Shown here: positions 8,399 to 15,807 of the stretch, one piece after another | Layout of the letters: the number at the start of each line of letters is the position of its first letter | Position numbering within the stretch: the stretch's first letter is position 1 | Assembly: GCF_022354825.1 (NCBI RefSeq) | Contig: NZ_CP031168.1 | Location: 4,217,501-4,281,500, forward strand | DNA from: Paenibacillus sp. H1-7 | Lineage (GTDB): Bacteria; Bacillota; Bacilli; Paenibacillales; NBRC-103111 | Reading direction: 5' to 3' | Length of the DNA: 64,000 bases | Made by a program: the position numbers and the translations under genes | The notes under the pieces: generated by a model | Database searches by the model: none | What the model was told of the DNA's origin: nothing | Seen by the model: only the letters and a program-made list of their open reading frames with translations

Positions 8399-8878
8399 TT
8401 ATATAAAGCGAACCAGCACTTGGACGAATCGCTCCAAATAGTGCTGATCCAGCTCGCTGAACCGGTTAAGGGATGGGCTGTCAATATCCAGCACTCCGAC
8501 AAGCTCGTTATTTTTGATCATCGGCACTACGATCTCGGATTGGGAAGCGGCATCGCAAGCGATATGACCTGGGAATTCGTGCACATTGTCAACGCGCACC
8601 GTTTGTTTGTTTTGTGCCGCCGTCCCGCACACTCCTTTTCCGATAGGGATGCGCACGCATGAAGGCAAGCCTTGGAACGGGCCCAATACCAGCTCGCCGG
8701 ATTTATATAAATAGAAGCCTACCCAGTTAATATCGTTCAGAAATTGATTCAATAAGGCGGACGCATTGGCCAAATTGGCCGTTTGATCTTGTTCGCCCTC
8801 CAATAACGCCGTAAGCTGCTGGATGACTAGTTCATAGTTTTGCTCTATCGTACCGGAATAGTGAGACGCATGAAACAA
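8399..8878 (-). CDS. Free methionine-(R)-sulfoxide reductase (GAF type)
   Basis: Taken from the TTG at 8876-8878, which has GGGAGGG 8 nt upstream, the product has 159 residues and is a single GAF domain of the fRMsr family. It reduces free Met-(R)-sulfoxide. Cysteines at 74, 84 and 108 occur in SCVRIP, GVCGTA and HIACDA. Their spacing is identical to the catalytic and resolving cysteines 84/94/118 of E. coli YebR, so the enzyme should be active. The frame extends to 9142, but a promoter (8916-8944) lies within that extension, supporting the short form. It is cytoplasmic and serves oxidative-stress repair. Confidence 0.9.
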   Translation of the reverse strand: MFHASHYSGTIEQNYELVIQQLTALLEGEQDQTANLANASALLNQFLNDINWVGFYLYKSGELVLGPFQGLPSCVRIPIGKGVCGTAAQNKQTVRVDNVHEFPGHIACDAASQSEIVVPMIKNNELVGVLDIDSPSLNRFSELDQHYLERFVQVLVRFI

Positions 8879-8915
8879 AATTATTCCCTCCCAGTAAGTT
8901 GTCATGAATAGGAAC

Positions 8916-8944
8916 ATCTTATACGGCGTAGGAGGCTGTGTCAA
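8916..8944 (-). promoter_or_regulatory. Promoter of the fRMsr gene
   Basis: On the minus strand TTGACA (8939-8944), a 17-nt spacer and TAAGAT (8916-8921) lie 38 nt before the TTG start. Confidence 0.6.
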
Positions 8945-9065
8945 TAGAGCTGAAACTGCTGTCTGCAAAAGATAAGATTCGTTTGCAACTTTTGAAGCGT
9001 AAGTAACGTTAAAAAAATAATTCCGCTTCAGTCGGAGTAAACCAAACCGGGGAGAGAACACCAGC

Positions 9066-9965
9066 ATGAAAAAAGTATCGGTAGCAGCCACAGCTGCATT
9101 ATTGATCAGCAGTTTGTCCTTCAGCTCTGCATTTGCCTTCACGGATGTGTCGGGAACCCAGTTAACCGCCGTATCAGATCTTCAGCAGCGCGGCATTGTT
9201 AGTGGAATCGACAAGGACCATTTTGCGCCGATGGGTACGATCACATATGCGCAAAGCGTGCAAATGATCGTAAAAGCGTTTAATTACAACCTGGATCTAA
9301 ATCGGTTGGCCAAGCCGCCCGTCGCATCGGAGCTGTACACTAATGTCCAGAATGATTCGTGGTATGCGGATGCTTTTATCGCCGCTCACTTCAATGGGAT
9401 AGATATTCCGAAGGATGTGAATCCGAATGCTGCGGTAACGCGCGAGCAGTTTGCCGCATTATTAATGCCGATTGTGGAGAAAAAAGCGAATCTGCCTATG
9501 ATCAACCTGGTTGTCGAACTCAAAGACTCGGATCAAATCCAGCCGGAGCTGCAAGGCAAAGTTTTAAGGCTGCTGCACTACAAGATTGCGGAGCTGGACA
9601 AGGACAGCACGTTCAAACCTAAAGCGGCTTTGACGCGTGGAGAAGCGGCGACATGGATGTATAACTCCCTTCAATTTGTATCGTCTCATTCTCAGCATCC
9701 TGTTGCCGTTGACGAAGTTACAGTTGGAGTAGAGAAGATAAACGAGAATGTGAACAAAGTTACGTTGTTCCGTGGTCAAAAGCCGAACGCAGGATACGGC
9801 ATAAAAATCAACAGTATCCGATTTGAACAAGACGGTCGTGCGGTCATCAGTTATACTCAAATCGATCCGCAGCCAGATCAAATGTATCCTGAAGTAGTTA
9901 CCGACGTTAAAGCCGAAACCTATCTTCCTTCCAGCTATACTCCGGAGATTGAGCTCGTCCGGTAA
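9066..9965 (+). CDS. Secreted SLH-domain protein with PrcB-type C-terminal domain
   Basis: The 299-residue protein starts with a signal peptide (lysines, hydrophobic core, cleavage near AFA, residue 24). Two to three S-layer homology modules follow at about 26-200 (FTDVSGTQLTAVSDLQQRGIVSGIDKDHFAPMGTIT, then an AVTREQFAAL module and ALTRGEAATWMY). A beta domain at about 215-290 (LFRGQKPNAGYGIKINSIRFEQDGRAVISYTQ) has the pattern of the protease-complex PrcB C-terminal domain. SLH modules bind pyruvylated secondary wall polymer, so the protein is probably cell-wall attached. It is divergent from fRMsr and followed by a terminator. The role of the C-domain is unknown. Confidence 0.87.
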   Translation: MKKVSVAATAALLISSLSFSSAFAFTDVSGTQLTAVSDLQQRGIVSGIDKDHFAPMGTITYAQSVQMIVKAFNYNLDLNRLAKPPVASELYTNVQNDSWYADAFIAAHFNGIDIPKDVNPNAAVTREQFAALLMPIVEKKANLPMINLVVELKDSDQIQPELQGKVLRLLHYKIAELDKDSTFKPKAALTRGEAATWMYNSLQFVSSHSQHPVAVDEVTVGVEKINENVNKVTLFRGQKPNAGYGIKINSIRFEQDGRAVISYTQIDPQPDQMYPEVVTDVKAETYLPSSYTPEIELVR

Positions 9966-10004
9966 TCGGAGAGAGGGAAAGGGAATTTATACTTAGAAAG
10001 AGGA

Positions 10005-10050
10005 AAGAAGCTAAGCCCGCAATAGTTCGAGGAGGGGCTTAGCTTCTTTT
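10005..10050. terminator. Bidirectional terminator
   Basis: GAAGCTAAGCCC (10007-10018) pairs perfectly with GGGCTTAGCTTC (10035-10046), with T4 after it on the plus strand. It lies between convergent SLH and epimerase genes. Confidence 0.8.
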
Positions 10051-10062
10051 GCATTCTTGGAA

Positions 10063-11235
10063 TTATCCTTCGTATTCCTCCGGCAGCTCGGATACAAAGC
10101 CGTAATAATGAGCAAGAATCGATACGATCCGTTGGGAGGCGCTGCCGTCACCGAACGGGTTGTGGGCACTAGTCATTGCCTTGTATTGTGCGTCATTGCT
10201 TAACAGATTCGCAGTGATCTCATAGATGGCGCTCTCGTCGGTTCCTGCAAGGCGAACGGCTCCGGCATAGAGCGCTTCCGGCCGCTCTGTCGTATCGCGC
10301 ATCAGAACGAGAGGTTTATGGAACACCGTCGTTTCCTCCTGCAGACCGCCTGAATCGCTAAGGATAAGATAGGAGCGGGACAGGAGGTTAATCATATCGG
10401 GATAATCCAATGGCTCCAGCAGGTAAATTCTATCATGGGAGGAAAGGATGGAAGAAGCCGTTTCTTGAACGACAGGGCTTAAATGAACCGGATAAATAAC
10501 GATGACATCCGGATGCTCGTCCGCTATACGGCGAATCGCCCTAAACATTTGCTTCATCGGTTCTCCGTAATTTTCTCTGCGGTGTGCCGTTACTGTAATG
10601 ATTTTGCCTTGATGGCGGATCAGATGATTCAACCGCTCATCATGGAAGGTGTAAGCTGAATCATGAGTCTGTACAGCTGCATCGACTGCCGTCTGGCCTG
10701 TTACGAATAGCTGTTCCCGGGCGTATCCCTCGCGCAGCAAATGGTCTCTCCCTACGGATGTCGGTACAAAAAGCAGGTCTGCTGCAATATCGACCAACCG
10801 CCTGTTGATTTCCTCGGGCCAAGGAGAATACTTGTTATGGGAGCGAAGCCCGGCTTCTACATGGCCGACAGGCACTTGGTGGAAGAACGCCGTTAAGCCT
10901 CCGCATAGAGCCGTTTGTGTATCCCCGTGTACAAGGATGAAATCTGGCTTAGTCTCAGCTAAAACCTTGTCAAGGCCGGAGATGGCGGAGGATGTGAATT
11001 TCGCCAAAGTCTGATTGGGCTGCATCAGGTTCAAATCGATATCCGGCTTGATCGCAAAGTGTGTTAAAACCTGATCCAACTGCTCTCTATGCTGTCCTGT
11101 TACGACCACTATCGTTTCGAACCAATCCGGAACCTTCTGAAGCTCCTGAACAACCGGCGCCATTTTGGTAGCTTCCGGACGCGTACCGAAGATTGTCATG
11201 ATCTTTTTCTTTTTCTTGTTCATGTTAATGTTCAT
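10063..11235 (-). CDS. mnaA: UDP-N-acetylglucosamine 2-epimerase (non-hydrolysing)
   Basis: The 390-residue protein interconverts UDP-GlcNAc and UDP-ManNAc, the precursor for teichoic acid linkage units and secondary wall polymers. Family signatures are GTRPEATKMAPV at residues 17-28, HGDTQTA, HVEAGLRS, TAHRRENYGE and SDSGGLQEE, in the usual order, and the length is typical. The ATG at 11235 has a G6 tract 6 nt upstream; ATG at 11223 is an alternative. The cytoplasmic enzyme fits with the adjacent SLH protein, since SLH domains bind ManNAc-containing wall polymer. That functional link is inference. Confidence 0.92.
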   Translation of the reverse strand: MNINMNKKKKKIMTIFGTRPEATKMAPVVQELQKVPDWFETIVVVTGQHREQLDQVLTHFAIKPDIDLNLMQPNQTLAKFTSSAISGLDKVLAETKPDFILVHGDTQTALCGGLTAFFHQVPVGHVEAGLRSHNKYSPWPEEINRRLVDIAADLLFVPTSVGRDHLLREGYAREQLFVTGQTAVDAAVQTHDSAYTFHDERLNHLIRHQGKIITVTAHRRENYGEPMKQMFRAIRRIADEHPDVIVIYPVHLSPVVQETASSILSSHDRIYLLEPLDYPDMINLLSRSYLILSDSGGLQEETTVFHKPLVLMRDTTERPEALYAGAVRLAGTDESAIYEITANLLSNDAQYKAMTSAHNPFGDGSASQRIVSILAHYYGFVSELPEEYEG

Positions 11236-11368
11236 GTGTAGCCCCCCGTTTATATATGAAATCAGCTAACATAACGATCATCGCTCAAATTACCATATAT
11301 TACAATTATTGCTCGCTGATAGAATGCTGATGATTCATTGATTCGAAACAGGGCTGAATGATAGGTGT

Positions 11369-11408
11369 AACACAAAATATGTGTTGATATAACACAAATT
11401 ATATGTTA
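11369..11408 (+). promoter_or_regulatory. Paired inverted-repeat operators before the RHH-methyltransferase gene
   Basis: AACACAAAATATGTGTT (11369-11385) is a perfect 6-bp-arm palindrome. A second site, AACACA...TATGTTA (11391-11408), repeats the left arm and has TAACA/TGTTA ends. The 22-bp period (two helical turns) places both sites on one DNA face, typical for cooperative RHH repressors. Confidence 0.6.
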
Positions 11409-11444
11409 ACCTCTTAAAGGAATCATATGGAGGTGGGATGGGTT

Positions 11445-12326
11445 ATGGAAGATAAGAGCAAACGACTTTCCGTCTATTTACCGGAAAAGGCAAAGACGGA
11501 GCTGGAGCAGATGGCCGCCGATACCGGTCTCTCTATGACCCAACTGGTAGTGATGGCTACTCACGGGTTATTGGCAAACTACAAAACGGCCGGAAACGCG
11601 ATATTCTCAGAACTGGTATCTCCCCGACAACAAGCTTATCCTCTTGCTGACAATGCGAAGGCAGTGCGAGCAACAGCCTCCACGCTCGAAAATTATTATG
11701 GAGCACGCGCCCATGAATATGAACGAATTTACTACCGTGATGATCCGAACTACCAGCAAGAGCTCACTATACTGGCAGCTTCCTTAAAGGAGCAGTCCAG
11801 AGATAGAAATGTACTGGAAATTGCTTGCGGGACGGGATATTGGACTGCAATCATTTCGGAAACGGCGGATCACATTGTTGGCGTCGACATTCGACCGGAG
11901 GTCATCGAGATCGCCAGGGAGAAGGGAATGCCGAAGGATAAGGTCCGGTTTATCGTATGGGATGCTTACCAAATAGAGGAGATAGAGGGGAGCTTCGACC
12001 TTGGGATTGCCAACTTCTGGTTCTCGCATATCCCTAAGAACAAGATCGAGGATTTCTTGACAGGCTTACATAACAAGCTTACCGCAGGCTCGCGAGTATT
12101 CATGGCAGACAACGTCTATGTAGAGGGAAGGGGCGGGCAGCTGATACGCCGGGATCATAGTGAAGACACGTATAAGTTAAGAGAACTGTCCGACGGCTCG
12201 CAGCACGAGGTGTTAAAAAACTATTACAGCTATGAGGAGCTGCGCGACATTTTCGAGCCGGTCTCTGAGGATCTGAACATTTTTATGGGGCAGAGCTTCT
12301 GGTATGTGAGCTATACAGTGAAATAA
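11445..12326 (+). CDS. RHH DNA-binding domain fused to SAM-dependent methyltransferase
   Basis: The 293-residue protein joins two parts. Residues 5-46 (KRLSVYLPEKAKTELEQMAADTGLSMTQLV) match a CopG/Arc-type ribbon-helix-helix. Residues 85-290 are a class I Rossmann methyltransferase with motif I VLEIACGTGYWT (123-134), the acidic ribose-binding residue in VGVDIR (Asp148) and NFWFSHIP as post-motif. The ATG at 11445 lies downstream of GGAGG; an in-frame ATG at 11427 overlaps the RBS. Twin palindromes lie just upstream. RHH domains dimerise and repress, so the protein may be an autoregulator whose repressor activity depends on SAM or the methylation substrate. The substrate is unknown. Seen: both domains and operators. 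Inferred: autoregulation. Confidence 0.8.
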   Translation: MEDKSKRLSVYLPEKAKTELEQMAADTGLSMTQLVVMATHGLLANYKTAGNAIFSELVSPRQQAYPLADNAKAVRATASTLENYYGARAHEYERIYYRDDPNYQQELTILAASLKEQSRDRNVLEIACGTGYWTAIISETADHIVGVDIRPEVIEIAREKGMPKDKVRFIVWDAYQIEEIEGSFDLGIANFWFSHIPKNKIEDFLTGLHNKLTAGSRVFMADNVYVEGRGGQLIRRDHSEDTYKLRELSDGSQHEVLKNYYSYEELRDIFEPVSEDLNIFMGQSFWYVSYTVK

Positions 12327-12405
12327 CTGCTTGTCAGTACCGATGAACATGACTTACAATTGCCCTTCGAGCTGATCACAGGAAAACCTGTTTGGGGTGA
12401 ATTTC

Positions 12406-13080
12406 GTGGATTTTTTCGATCTAGTTTTGAAAAAAAAATATGAAGACGCTTATAAAATAGCGAATGCTGAATACACAAATGACCCAAATGAGACTAATTT
12501 ACGAAATCGTGGAGATGCATCACTATGCCTAAAACACTATGGGAATGCTTTAGAAGATTATCTAAAGGTTATTCAAGTGACTGAGGGTCGTGCAGATGCT
12601 GATTTTATTAGAGCCGGGGTTAGTTATTGGTTGATAGGAAATCACACAGAAGCCATCGATATATGGAAGAAAGGATTGACTACGAAGTATACTGACGCTG
12701 CTGGGGGAGTTGAAATCCCTGCAACATTATATTTCGCAGCAATCTCCCAAAAGAATGAGTCTTTAGAAAAAGAAGCAATCAAGTTATTAAAAAAGCGTTG
12801 GAAGTCCAAGGCTGTAGTAAATTGGCCAGGGGCAATTGCGGGTTACCTGCTCGATGAAGTATCAGCAGATGAATGTATAAAAGCTATTGGATCCGACTCC
12901 TTATTGAGCGTTCGTTACCTATGTCAGTTGTATTTTTACATAGCAGTAAAATGTCTAAAAGCTGGCGATCGGGTTGAATACTTGAATTACTTATCCCGGT
13001 GCGCATTTTCCGAAATGGGTTATTTGGAACAGGAGTATTACCTTGCAATTGGAGAATTAGATACAATTAATGGAAAGTGA
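12406..13080 (+). CDS. TPR-like protein of unknown function in a low-GC islet
   Basis: The 224-residue protein has helical hairpins spaced like tetratricopeptide repeats (about residues 1-110: KYEDAYKIANAEYTNDPNETN, YGNALEDYLKVIQV, GNHTEAIDIWKKGL). It lacks a signal peptide. The GTG at 12406 has GGGG 8 nt upstream; an in-frame GTG at 12397 is too close to it. Codons are clearly more AT-rich than in the neighbours, which suggests recent acquisition. Proteins of this type occur as immunity partners of polymorphic toxins, but no toxin is visible here, so that is speculation. Confidence 0.65.
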   Translation: MDFFDLVLKKKYEDAYKIANAEYTNDPNETNLRNRGDASLCLKHYGNALEDYLKVIQVTEGRADADFIRAGVSYWLIGNHTEAIDIWKKGLTTKYTDAAGGVEIPATLYFAAISQKNESLEKEAIKLLKKRWKSKAVVNWPGAIAGYLLDEVSADECIKAIGSDSLLSVRYLCQLYFYIAVKCLKAGDRVEYLNYLSRCAFSEMGYLEQEYYLAIGELDTINGK

Positions 13081-13089
13081 TTTTTTATC

Positions 13090-13126
13090 ACCACAACGTA
13101 CAAGACTGTTGCGTTGTGGTTTTTTT
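13090..13126 (+). terminator. Terminator of the TPR-like gene
   Basis: ACCACAACG (13090-13098) pairs with CGTTGTGGT (13112-13120), followed by a run of Ts. Confidence 0.8.
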
Positions 13127-13183
13127 GCATAGCGGTAGTGTAAACCAATGCGTATATGTAAATCTACTACTTAGGAGCGAATT

Positions 13184-13399
13184 ATGACTGGAGTAATGAT
13201 GGGGATGTTTCTTCTAGCTTTCGGATATATTTTTTTTCCTAAATACATGCGTCATTATAAAACATATGAACTGTTTGAAAAAGTTCCAGATAATACTAGA
13301 TTCGTGAAGGTTGTCAAAATGCTTTTCGGAGTTTTCCTGTTACTAATAGCTTTTTTGATCCTATTGAATCAGATTGGATTCGGTCGGAGCGGAGGATAA
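13184..13399 (+). CDS. Small membrane protein of unknown function
   Basis: The 71-residue protein has two transmembrane helices (about 1-19 and 45-63) joined by a charged loop (KYMRHYKTYELFEKVPDNTRFVK). TTAGGAG stands upstream of the ATG at a normal distance. It is in the AT-rich islet between the two RHH fusion genes. No family is recognised. Confidence 0.55.
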   Translation: MTGVMMGMFLLAFGYIFFPKYMRHYKTYELFEKVPDNTRFVKVVKMLFGVFLLLIAFLILLNQIGFGRSGG

Positions 13400-13487
13400 C
13401 AGATGGCACGTCTCAACTTCAAAATCGTCAATATTGGATTGATATGGAAAGGAGCAGAACACTCACTGTGAGCTTTTTATCAGTTAT

Positions 13488-13652
13488 GTGGGAATTATAG
13501 GAATGATTGTTGGGTTACTCCAAATAATAACTCCAGTTTTTTTTCTGAAGATTAGATTACAGGGGATTAATACTAAAGAGCAAGTAAAATATGGTGGAGT
13601 GGGTACTGTTATTGTAGGGATGATATTCATTATTTTTGATTTAATTACGTAA
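13488..13652 (+). CDS. Possible very small membrane protein or remnant
   Basis: A GTG-started frame of 54 codons encodes two hydrophobic helices around a polar centre (LKIRLQGINTKEQVKYGG). An alternative ATG is at 13503. Neither start has a strong RBS; the nearest (AAAGGAG, 13448-13454) leads into another frame that stops after about ten codons. The gene may therefore have suffered a frameshift near 13475-13485. The composition matches the AT-rich islet. Confidence 0.35.
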   Translation: MGIIGMIVGLLQIITPVFFLKIRLQGINTKEQVKYGGVGTVIVGMIFIIFDLIT

Positions 13653-13765
13653 GAATGCCTAGCATAAATTACTGGATATCAAAGAATCATCTAGCAATCT
13701 ATTAAATCCGAGTAAAATCATAAGAAAAGTAGTAGTATTTTTTCGGAGAGTGTGGTATTGTATTT

Positions 13766-13783
13766 TTGTAATTCAAATTACAA
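13766..13783 (+). promoter_or_regulatory. Perfect palindrome before the RHH-ankyrin gene
   Basis: TTGTAATTCAAATTACAA has perfect 8-bp arms around a CA centre and ends 14 nt before the ATG, just upstream of the RBS. It is a likely operator for the RHH domain encoded directly downstream. The sequence differs from the operators of the other RHH fusion. Confidence 0.6.
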
Positions 13784-13797
13784 GCTGGGAGCTATAC

Positions 13798-14652
13798 ATG
13801 CCAAAGAAAAAAAATAGCGTTGTGATTTCCACCCGGTTAGACGACCAATCGCTCAAGGCGGTGGACCTGCTAGTAGAATCCGGACTGGAAACCAATCGTT
13901 CCAGAGCTGTGTCGCATCTGGTCGCCAAAGGGATACAAGCCTCGGAGGACCTGCTGAGAAAAGCTCAAGCTCTTGCGGATCATGTTCAGCAGCTTAGAAA
14001 TGAGATGTTCGAAGCCATTTCGCACAATAATGTTGAGAAGGTGACCGAGCTGCTGCGGCAGGATTCCTCGCTCGTGAACGTCAGCAACAGCAAAGGGGAA
14101 ACGGCTGTTCTTATCGCGACATACTTGCGAGCCAATGAGATTAAGGAGCTGCTCATCGAGCAAGGAGCTGAGTTGAATATCTTCGAGGCGTCCGCCGTCG
14201 GCAATACCGCAAGAGTGAAGGAGCTGCTCGAACAAACGCCGCATTGGATTTCAGCCTATGGACCGGACGGCTTTCCGCCGCTTTCCATGGCAGCTCATTT
14301 CGACAACGAAGAGACGGTGAAGCTGCTGCTGGAGCTTGGGGCCGATGTGAATGCGAGGAGCCAAGACGGCAATTTGAACAATATGGCCGTTCATGCTGCA
14401 ATTATGGGGAATTACGAACATATCATTCAGCTGCTGATCCGCTATGGCGCCGATGTCAATGCCAGATGCGAAGGCAAGCTGCGTGCAGGGTATACCGCGC
14501 TTCATGTAGCCTCATATTTCGGCAGGGAATCGCTAATCGAGCTTTTCTTGAAGCATGGTGCCGATAAGTCCGTTTGGAATGCAGACGGAGAGACGCCGTA
14601 TGAATTGGCGCTAAACAAAGGCCATCTGCTTTCTGCAGAGCTATTAAAGTAA
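13798..14652 (+). CDS. RHH DNA-binding domain fused to ankyrin repeats
   Basis: The 284-residue protein has an N-terminal RHH segment (residues 8-48: VVISTRLDDQSLKAVDLLVESGL, then NRSRAVSHLVAKGI). A short helix follows, then about six ankyrin repeats (70-284) with classic cores such as GETAVLIATY, GFPPLSMAAHFDNEETVKLLLELGADVNAR, GYTALHVASYFGRESLIELFLKHGA and GETPYELALNKGH. The ATG at 13798 has GGGAG 9 nt upstream. No signal peptide. Ankyrin repeats bind proteins, so a regulator whose DNA binding is switched by a partner protein is a reasonable inference. Confidence 0.8.
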   Translation: MPKKKNSVVISTRLDDQSLKAVDLLVESGLETNRSRAVSHLVAKGIQASEDLLRKAQALADHVQQLRNEMFEAISHNNVEKVTELLRQDSSLVNVSNSKGETAVLIATYLRANEIKELLIEQGAELNIFEASAVGNTARVKELLEQTPHWISAYGPDGFPPLSMAAHFDNEETVKLLLELGADVNARSQDGNLNNMAVHAAIMGNYEHIIQLLIRYGADVNARCEGKLRAGYTALHVASYFGRESLIELFLKHGADKSVWNADGETPYELALNKGHLLSAELLK

Positions 14653-14691
14653 CACGGACAAGCCGGAAGCTTTTTCAACCATAAAACCTAC

Positions 14692-14714
14692 TTATTCCAT
14701 GCGAATAATATAAT
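14692..14714 (+). promoter_or_regulatory. -10 box with upstream palindrome, sulfur operon promoter
   Basis: TTATTC (14692-14697) and GAATAA (14703-14708) form a perfect 6-bp-arm inverted repeat around CATGC. It abuts TATAAT (14709-14714). No good -35 hexamer is seen. A regulator bound between -35 and -10 would control the operon that follows. Confidence 0.5.
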
Positions 14715-14730
14715 ATACTGCATCTACCGG

Positions 14731-14782
14731 ACAGCCGGAGATACACAATGGTTTAGTGTGTATTTCCGGCTGTTTTTATTTT
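14731..14782 (+). terminator. Strong hairpin terminator in the leader of the sulfur operon
   Basis: ACAGCCGGA...ATACAC (14731-14746) pairs with GTGTAT...TCCGGCTGT (14757-14773), followed by TTTTTATTTTT. It lies after the only visible promoter-like sequence and 26 nt before the first gene, so operon transcription has to pass it. It may also end the ankyrin gene transcript. Confidence 0.75.
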
Positions 14783-14807
14783 TGACTAAAAAAAGGGGAG
14801 TGCAAAA

Positions 14808-15794
14808 ATGAAGTACAGGAAATTAGGCAGAACCGGACTGAAAGTATCGGAAATCAGTTTGGGAACGATGGCGTTCGGCCGTTGGATCGACGAGAAGACT
14901 TCGGATGCCGTTCTCGGACAAGCGCTGGATGCGGGCATCAATGTCGTAGACACCGCTGATGTATACGGTAGAGGCATGGACGTAGGCGATCCGAGCTTAT
15001 TGGGCGAGTCGGAAACGATCTTGGGCAACATTCTGAAAGGCCGGCGCCACGAAATTATTTTGGCTACGAAAGGAAAGGCGCGTGTCGGCAATGGGGTGAA
15101 CGATGCCGGGCTTAGCCGGTATCACCTGCATCGTGCAGTGGAGAACAGCTTACGAAGATTGAAGACAGATCATATCGATCTGTATCAAGTGCATGGGTTC
15201 GATCCAGAAACACCGTTCGAGGAAACGCTCGGGACGCTGGACGATTTGGTGAAGCAGGGGAAAATCCGCTATATCGGCTGCTCCAACTTTGCCGCATGGC
15301 AGCTGGCGAAGGCGAACGGCATCAGCGCGCTGCACCGGCTGAACCGGTTCCAGAGCGTCCAGCCCGAGTACAGCCTGATTTCCCGTGATATCGAAAAGGA
15401 GCTGATCCCGTACGTCGAGTCCGATCAGGTTGGTGTACTTGTCTACAGCCCGTTAGGCAGGGGAATTCTGACCGGCAAATACCGTGAAGGGGAGAAGCCG
15501 GAAGCCGGCACAAGGCTCGCTGCAGGCGAGAAGCGGTTAGAGCTTCTGCTGCGAGACAATCCTGCATACGAGCTGGTCGAGAGGATTCGGCCGTATGCCG
15601 AGGCGAGAGGATGGACTCTGGCGCAATTCTCGCTTGCTTGGGTGCTTAGTCACTCTTATGTTTCCTCGGCTATACTTGGCGCTTCCAAACCGGAGCACAT
15701 CCAGGATGCGTTGCGGTATGCGGATCAAAGGCTTACGACGGAGGAATTGGCGGCGATTGATGAAATTTCGCACACATTAACCATAATTCGATAA
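14808..15794 (+). CDS. Aldo/keto reductase
   Basis: The 328-residue protein is an NADPH-dependent AKR (TIM barrel). The catalytic tetrad can be read as Asp48 and Tyr53 (NVVDTADVYG), Lys88 (ATKGK) and His129 (LYQVHG). GCSNFAAWQL and YSPLGRGILTGKY are further AKR landmarks. It is the first gene of a six-gene operon; the next gene starts 14 nt downstream. In this setting it may reduce an aldehyde released by the flavin monooxygenase during organosulfur breakdown (inference). Confidence 0.88.
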   Translation: MKYRKLGRTGLKVSEISLGTMAFGRWIDEKTSDAVLGQALDAGINVVDTADVYGRGMDVGDPSLLGESETILGNILKGRRHEIILATKGKARVGNGVNDAGLSRYHLHRAVENSLRRLKTDHIDLYQVHGFDPETPFEETLGTLDDLVKQGKIRYIGCSNFAAWQLAKANGISALHRLNRFQSVQPEYSLISRDIEKELIPYVESDQVGVLVYSPLGRGILTGKYREGEKPEAGTRLAAGEKRLELLLRDNPAYELVERIRPYAEARGWTLAQFSLAWVLSHSYVSSAILGASKPEHIQDALRYADQRLTTEELAAIDEISHTLTIIR

Positions 15795-15807
15795 GGGGAT
15801 GTCACAT

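Noticed and set aside
8879..9142. 88-codon N-terminal extension of the fRMsr gene
   Set aside because: A promoter at 8916-8944 and a strong RBS before TTG at 8878 lie inside it, and the family starts at the shorter position.
14715..14807. SAM (S-box) or T-box riboswitch upstream of the sulfur operon
   Set aside because: The leader before the terminator is under 20 nt and none of the conserved riboswitch cores is present.
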